Position numbers and translations under genes: made by a program. 21,653 nt of DNA, taken from contig DAOUDX010000176.1 of the NCBI GenBank assembly GCA_034430835.1, positions 1 through 21,653 of the forward strand, in the 5' to 3' direction. The first letter of the stretch is position 1, and every line of letters begins with the position of its first letter. Of this stretch, positions 17,271 through 21,653 are shown one piece after another. This DNA comes from JAFGED01 sp034430835 (lineage in GTDB: Bacteria > Chloroflexota > Anaerolineae > B4-G1). The notes under the pieces are model-generated. The model ran no database searches. It was not told the DNA's origin and was given only the letters and a program-made list of their open reading frames with translations.

Positions 17271-17591
17271 TCAATTGAGGTGAAACACCTCCTCTAATTC
17301 CGTCATCATCCTGTCGGCGTGGTCACCCGTGCCCTCGAAGAAAGGTGCCATGGTGTCCTGCCACCTGGCATTGATCTCCTCCTGGGCCATACCATCCAGG
17401 GCGGACTGAAAGCCCTCGGGAGTCTCGAAATAGCCAAAGAGAAGCCCGTCATCCCGCAAAAAAAGCGAGTAATTGTGCCACCCGGTCCGCCGCAGGGCAT
17501 TGAGCATCTCGGGCCACACAGCCTTGTGGCGCTTTCTGTACTCCTCCAGCATATCCTCTCTCACTTTGAGCAGAAATCCGACGCGCTTCAT
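17271..17591 (-). CDS. rhaM: L-rhamnose mutarotase
   Basis: Small 106-aa dimeric enzyme interconverting alpha and beta anomers of L-rhamnose before isomerisation. It matches RhaM in length and pattern: an N-terminal strand MKRVGFLLKV, then Y18 and the catalytic-type H22 in YRKRHKAVWPEM, GWHNYSLFL, and GLLFGYFET. The tryptophan in NARWQDTM lies in the expected C-terminal region. ATG at 17591 follows GGAGGTGTGCT. It lies 30 bp after the regulator and 21 bp before rhaA, as the first metabolic gene of the operon. Confidence 0.96.
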   Translation of the reverse strand: MKRVGFLLKVREDMLEEYRKRHKAVWPEMLNALRRTGWHNYSLFLRDDGLLFGYFETPEGFQSALDGMAQEEINARWQDTMAPFFEGTGDHADRMMTELEEVFHLN

Positions 17592-17621
17592 AGCACACCT
17601 CCAAAGTGTGAACTTACTCCC

Positions 17622-18395
17622 TCAAGCGATCACCACATTGACGCCAGCCGCTCGCAAGGCAGAGACCATATTGGCAGGCGCACTCTCGTCAGTGATAACA
17701 CAATCTATTTGGTCCGTTGAAGCAAATGAGGCAAATCCGACCCGTCCCCATTTGCTGCTATCGACGATAGCGATGACCTGCCTGGCCCGCGCGACCAAGT
17801 CCTTCTTGATAACTACCTCAGCACTATTGACGTCGGTCAGCCCTTCCTCGATGGTGAATCCCTTGGCGCCAAAGAACCCCCTCTGAAAGTTGAAACGTTC
17901 GATAAAGTCGCGCCCCTCATCGCCGACCATTGAGGCAGAGTCACGACGCAAGAATCCCCCGGGCATCACAACGGTGACACCCGGTGAGTCGATCAAGGCT
18001 AGGGCAATGAGGATACCGTTGGTGAGGACTGTGAGTTCGCGGCGATCTTTGACGTGAGTGGCTACTGCCAGAGCCGTGGTACTAGCATCGAGAATAATGG
18101 CTTCGCCATCTTCGATCATCTCAGCGGCGGCGGCGCCGATCCGGCCTTTCTGCGCAGTGTGCACACGATGGCGGAAATCGAAAGAAAGCTCAAGGCGCTC
18201 TTCGTCAAGGGCAAGGGCGCCCCCATGCGCTCGGATCAGTAGATGCTCTGCAGCAAGAGCATCAAGATCGGCACGGATGGTAGCTTGTGTCACACCAAAC
18301 TGCTCGCTGAGCTCAGCAACGGACACACGACCTGTCTCCTTTACTAGCACTTCGATCCGCTCTCGTCGCTCCTGCTGAAACAGCTCACGGCTCAT
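17622..18395 (-). CDS. DeoR-family transcriptional regulator, likely of this operon
   Basis: Sugar-operon regulator of 257 aa. The N-terminal DeoR helix-turn-helix covers about 10-60 (RRERIEVLVKETGRVSVAELSEQFGVTQATIRADLDAL, followed by the typical RAHGGAL). The C-terminal effector domain has KGRIGAAAAEMIEDGEAIILDASTT and LTVLTNG, which in this family bind a phosphorylated sugar. ATG at 18395 follows GGGAGG. It is the first gene of the operon and is transcribed from the strong promoter just upstream, so autoregulation is likely. By family logic the inducer may be rhamnulose 1-phosphate or a product of its cleavage; this is inference. DeoR-type regulators of rhamnose genes are known in other bacteria, unlike the AraC-type RhaR/RhaS of E. 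coli. Confidence 0.92.
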   Translation of the reverse strand: MSRELFQQERRERIEVLVKETGRVSVAELSEQFGVTQATIRADLDALAAEHLLIRAHGGALALDEERLELSFDFRHRVHTAQKGRIGAAAAEMIEDGEAIILDASTTALAVATHVKDRRELTVLTNGILIALALIDSPGVTVVMPGGFLRRDSASMVGDEGRDFIERFNFQRGFFGAKGFTIEEGLTDVNSAEVVIKKDLVARARQVIAIVDSSKWGRVGFASFASTDQIDCVITDESAPANMVSALRAAGVNVVIA

Positions 18396-18470
18396 CTGCG
18401 GCCTCCCAGTCTCTTACAGCAGACTCCAGTCTTTGCCCAGATTATATCGTTTTCGCTTTCACCTGTCAAT
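18396..18470 (-). promoter_or_regulatory. Consensus sigma-70 promoter and putative DeoR operator of the rhamnose operon
   Basis: On the minus strand, TTGACA (18469 to 18464) and TATAAT (18446 to 18441) are separated by exactly 17 bp. An AT-rich stretch lies upstream of the -35. The 17-bp spacer reads GGTGAAAGCGAAAACGA, containing direct GAAA-type repeats similar to operators bound by DeoR-family repressors. A repressor there would occlude polymerase. Transcription should start near 18434, leaving a leader of about 39 nt to the regulator ATG. Within that leader is the palindrome AGACTCCAGTCT at 18421-18432, a possible second binding site. Confidence 0.85.
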
Positions 18471-18559
18471 AATAAAAGTAAGTAAAGGAAATGAAAAGAA
18501 AATTATAGACAATTCTTGATCCTCCATCGCCATGCTGGCTTGCACCGATCGAAAATGTA

Positions 18560-19395
<836 letters not shown>

Positions 19396-19399
<4 letters not shown>

Positions 19400-21199
19400 G
19401 TATCTTGATCCCGACCTACCAAGACCCTGGCCCGTTGGTGGTACTGCAGAGCCCGTTCCATCGCCTGACGACGGTCTCACAGCCGGAACTGGCCCGCACG
19501 CAAGACATACCGGCCGAAGACCGCCGTTTGTTGACAGAGCACTTTGTCGACACATTTCAGTGGGAGACGGTGCGTCCTCACCTGCCCATTCGCCTCGAGC
19601 TTCCGCCTGGCGTACCCCCCTGGAAAGCGCGTACCTGCCGTTCTTTCTACGAGCGGCTTCCACCAGAAGATGTTCTCTCTGCCGATGACTTGGTCGGCCT
19701 GGACAACTTTGACCTGGTGCTGCGTCTCGTCGATTTCTCACCTTGGCGCTCTATCCTGGGCCGGCGCTTCAGCAGTGCCTTCGGGCCTCCACCCTTCGAT
19801 CCTGCCAGCATCGGTCTATGCTGGTTGCTCGTTCGATGGCGCAATTGGACGTGGCCCAAACTGGTCTTCGGAACTCCACTCCCGAGAACGCGGGCTGGGC
19901 TACTGCCTGCGTTTTGGGTTTGACCCCGACGACTTGCCAGCCGAATCCACCTTCCGCATGGCGCTTGGAAACACAGCGCCTGCCTGGCTGCTCCAGTGTG
20001 AGGACAGTCTGAGCCTGGGCCTGATGGCCTACGGCACCATTCCCACATCCTCTACGTTCCCAGGCGACCCGCCGGGACGGGGGGTGAGTATCGCCACCGA
20101 CAGCCAGTTGGTGGAAGCCCGTTCCCAGATGCGTTGTCGCTATCAACGTGCAGCCTGTTTTCTCCCGCCCAGGCAGCGCGCCTGCGCCGCCAAGGAGGAT
20201 GGCAAGCAGGGGTGCAACTGTGACACCCAGGCTTGTGTGCACCATTGTCGCTTCGTCACTCCGCGAGATCCTGAAGCCGCCTACGTTTTCTACGTCGGTT
20301 CCAATCAGCCTACTCCAGATGCGTCGCCCGCAATCAATTCTGACGACGACAAACCCGTGCGTGGCACACACCACTTTGGCTACAAATCCAAAGGCTTCAA
20401 CATCGTCGACGACCGCATCTTCACCGTGTGGCCTATCTCCGGCCCTTTCGTCCCCGCCAATCGCAATGATCATCTGCAGACCATCCCTGGCTTCGATGAC
20501 CTGCTCCGCCGTTTCCCCCATCTGAAGGTCGGCGAAGTGATCGGCGATGCCGGTGAGGGCTTCGACGACATTCTCCTTTTCGTTCACAATGACTTGAAAG
20601 CTTTGCGCTCTATCAAGCTTCGCTACCATACTATCGACAAAGACCCCCTCACTTGCTTGAAGCGCGGCTACGATGCCACCGGCAACCCCCTCTGTGCCTC
20701 CGGCTATCGCCTCTCCTTCAACGGCCACGACTACCGGCGCGGTGACAGCAAGTGGGTCTGTCGTCAGCGCCGCCTGCGCCATCCTCTCCCCGATACCCTC
20801 GTCGGCGATCCACCATCTGATCCTGAGGCTATTCTTGCCCGCGTTCCTCCCCACTGCCCCTACCAACAACCCGACGTACCTCTTGGCTGTACCGTCGTCG
20901 TCAATCGTACCTTACCCGATGGCGACATCCGCCTCGCCCGCGACCTCAAGGTCGATTCCCCTTCCTGGAAACTGCGCGTCGGGCGGCTGAGTTATGCCGA
21001 AAGCCGCAACGCCGACCAATGGCGACGGGGTGTGAAACGCTCCCCTTGGCACGGCCAGCACAACAGCGCCAAGGCCTCCATCCTCGCCGACATCCTCACC
21101 TGCGTCTGCAACGGCCTGCCCTGAGCTTGCCGAAGGGTCGCCCGTCTGGTTCGTGAGGCGACCACTGCTGCTGCTCGCGCCTCTCCAACCGATACCTGA
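19396..21199 (+). pseudogene. DDE transposase with a +1 frame break and an inserted stop
   Basis: The first frame (19396 to about 19869) reads an N-terminal DUF772-like region: NFDLVLRLVDFSPW, then FDPASIGLCWLLVRWRNW. The protein continues one base on, from GAA at 19871 (ELHSRERGLGYCLRFGFD, then LPAESTFR). Candidate catalytic acids are D in SIATDSQLVEA and D in EVIGDAGEGFDD; a late E may be in YAESRN. Between the two D lies a Cys/His-rich insert (about 20130-20265), possibly zinc-binding. The second frame stops at TGA 21122-21124 inside a palindromic repeat. Without the 24 bases 21113-21136 the frame would continue as VARLVREATTAAARAS to TGA 21197-21199, probably the original C-terminus. Family: IS4/IS5-IS1182-like superfamily, not pinned down. 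GGGAGGGAGCAGCG precedes the ATG, inside the sigma gene. About 590 codons in all; probably inactive unless frameshifting occurs. Confidence 0.75.
21119..21137. repeat. Dispersed palindromic repeat CCCTGAGCTTGCCGAAGGG
   Basis: This 19-bp near-palindrome belongs to a repeat type (CCCTGAGCTTGTCGAAGGG and variants) that I recognise as abundant in Chloroflexota and some other genomes; its translations are often seen as LRQAQGR or STSSGQ. Here it forms the core of an apparent 24-bp insertion in the transposase 3' end and supplies the TGA stop. Confidence 0.75.
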
Positions 21200-21203
21200 C
21201 TCT

Positions 21204-21238
21204 GGGGGCAGCACAGCCTACGTGCTCGTGCTGCCCCC
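21204..21238 (+). terminator. Strong hairpin downstream of the transposase
   Basis: GGGGGCAGCAC (21204-21214) and GTGCTGCCCCC (21228-21238) form a perfect 11-bp stem with a 13-base loop, starting 5 bp after the original transposase stop. An alternative inner AGCAC/GTGCT pairing exists. There is no T tract, so it is not a textbook Rho-independent terminator. It may stop or protect the element's transcript, or block read-in from outside. Confidence 0.5.
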
Positions 21239-21519
<281 letters not shown>

Positions 21520-21533
21520 GATTTGGGTGTGAC
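21520..21533 (-). repeat. Candidate right terminal inverted repeat of the sigma/transposase element
   Basis: GATTTGGGTGTGAC is the imperfect inverted partner of 18601-18614. Base composition changes from GC-rich to AT-richer just here, consistent with an element boundary. Confidence 0.4.
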
Positions 21534-21637
21534 TAAAATCAGTTGATCGCTCCCGAACTACATGGAAGGAGTTGAAAGAAAGGTGATCTTCTGGGATGAT
21601 TGTTTTGACCGAAACTCTTATCCCTTGGAGGTGCACC

Positions 21638-21653
21638 GTGTCTTCCAACTCCA
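21638..21653 (+). CDS. Possible start of a plus-strand gene, cut by the window edge
   Basis: GTG at 21638 has GGAGG six bases upstream (CTTGGAGGTGCACC) and reads MSSNS before the window ends. The region before it is AT-richer and contains TTGACC at about 21605. Too short to identify; it might also be chance. Confidence 0.35.

Noticed and set aside
18498..18530. Second TATAAT-like box (18507 to 18502, minus strand) upstream of the main promoter
   Set aside because: No acceptable -35 at 16-18 bp; the surrounding AT-rich sequence makes a chance match likely.
19769..20869. 366-aa open frame on the minus strand
   Set aside because: Antisense to the transposase, whose plus-strand reading has conserved transposase features.

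Overview
The window is a GC-rich bacterial segment dominated by one long leftward (minus-strand) catabolic operon, with insertion-sequence material on both sides. Three things suggest the phylum Chloroflexota (Anaerolineae-like): the gene content, a fused alpha/beta E1 dehydrogenase, and a 19-bp palindrome of the CCCTGAGCTTG..CGAAGGG type. This assignment is an inference from style, not a proof.

Left edge (1-1188): a possible first few codons of a leftward gene (26 to 1), a truncated IS630-family transposase with a one-base frame break in an A6 run (112-782), and a decayed fragment resembling the N-terminal domain of a tyrosine recombinase (1036-1161).

Operon (18395 down to 1189), in transcription order: DeoR-family regulator; L-rhamnose mutarotase (rhaM); L-rhamnose isomerase (rhaA); class II aldolase (rhaD-like); rhamnulokinase (rhaB); dihydrolipoamide dehydrogenase (E3); a 191-bp spacer full of hairpins; PHP-domain protein; GH3 beta-glycosidase; a medium-chain dehydrogenase with two Rossmann units; a 119-bp spacer; sorbitol-6-phosphate-dehydrogenase-type SDR; D-lyxose isomerase; FMN split-barrel protein; fused E1 alpha/beta of a 2-oxoacid or acetoin dehydrogenase; and E2 acyltransferase. 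Apart from the two spacers, genes are separated by 42 bp or less, or overlap. The operon starts from a consensus promoter (TTGACA, 17 bp, TATAAT) whose spacer holds GAAA-type repeats typical of DeoR-family operators.

Functional reading: rhamnose is mutarotated, isomerised, phosphorylated and cleaved to dihydroxyacetone phosphate and L-lactaldehyde. The GH3 enzyme would free sugars from glycosides. Lyxose isomerase, the SDR and the dehydrogenase would feed other pentoses, hexoses or hexitols into the same pool. The E1-E2-E3 complex would oxidise a resulting 2-oxoacid or acetoin-like compound to an acyl-CoA. No sugar transporter and no standard lactaldehyde oxidoreductase are visible.

Right side (about 18590-21540, plus strand): an unusual insertion element. 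A sigma-70-like protein with regions 2 and 4 overlaps by four bases the start of a DDE transposase gene. The transposase is damaged twice: a +1 frame break near 19867 and a 24-bp palindromic insertion carrying an in-frame stop near 21113. Possible diverged terminal inverted repeats lie at 18601-18614 and 21520-21533. At the extreme right a new plus-strand gene may begin at 21638. This sigma-plus-transposase pair is the most unusual system in the window.
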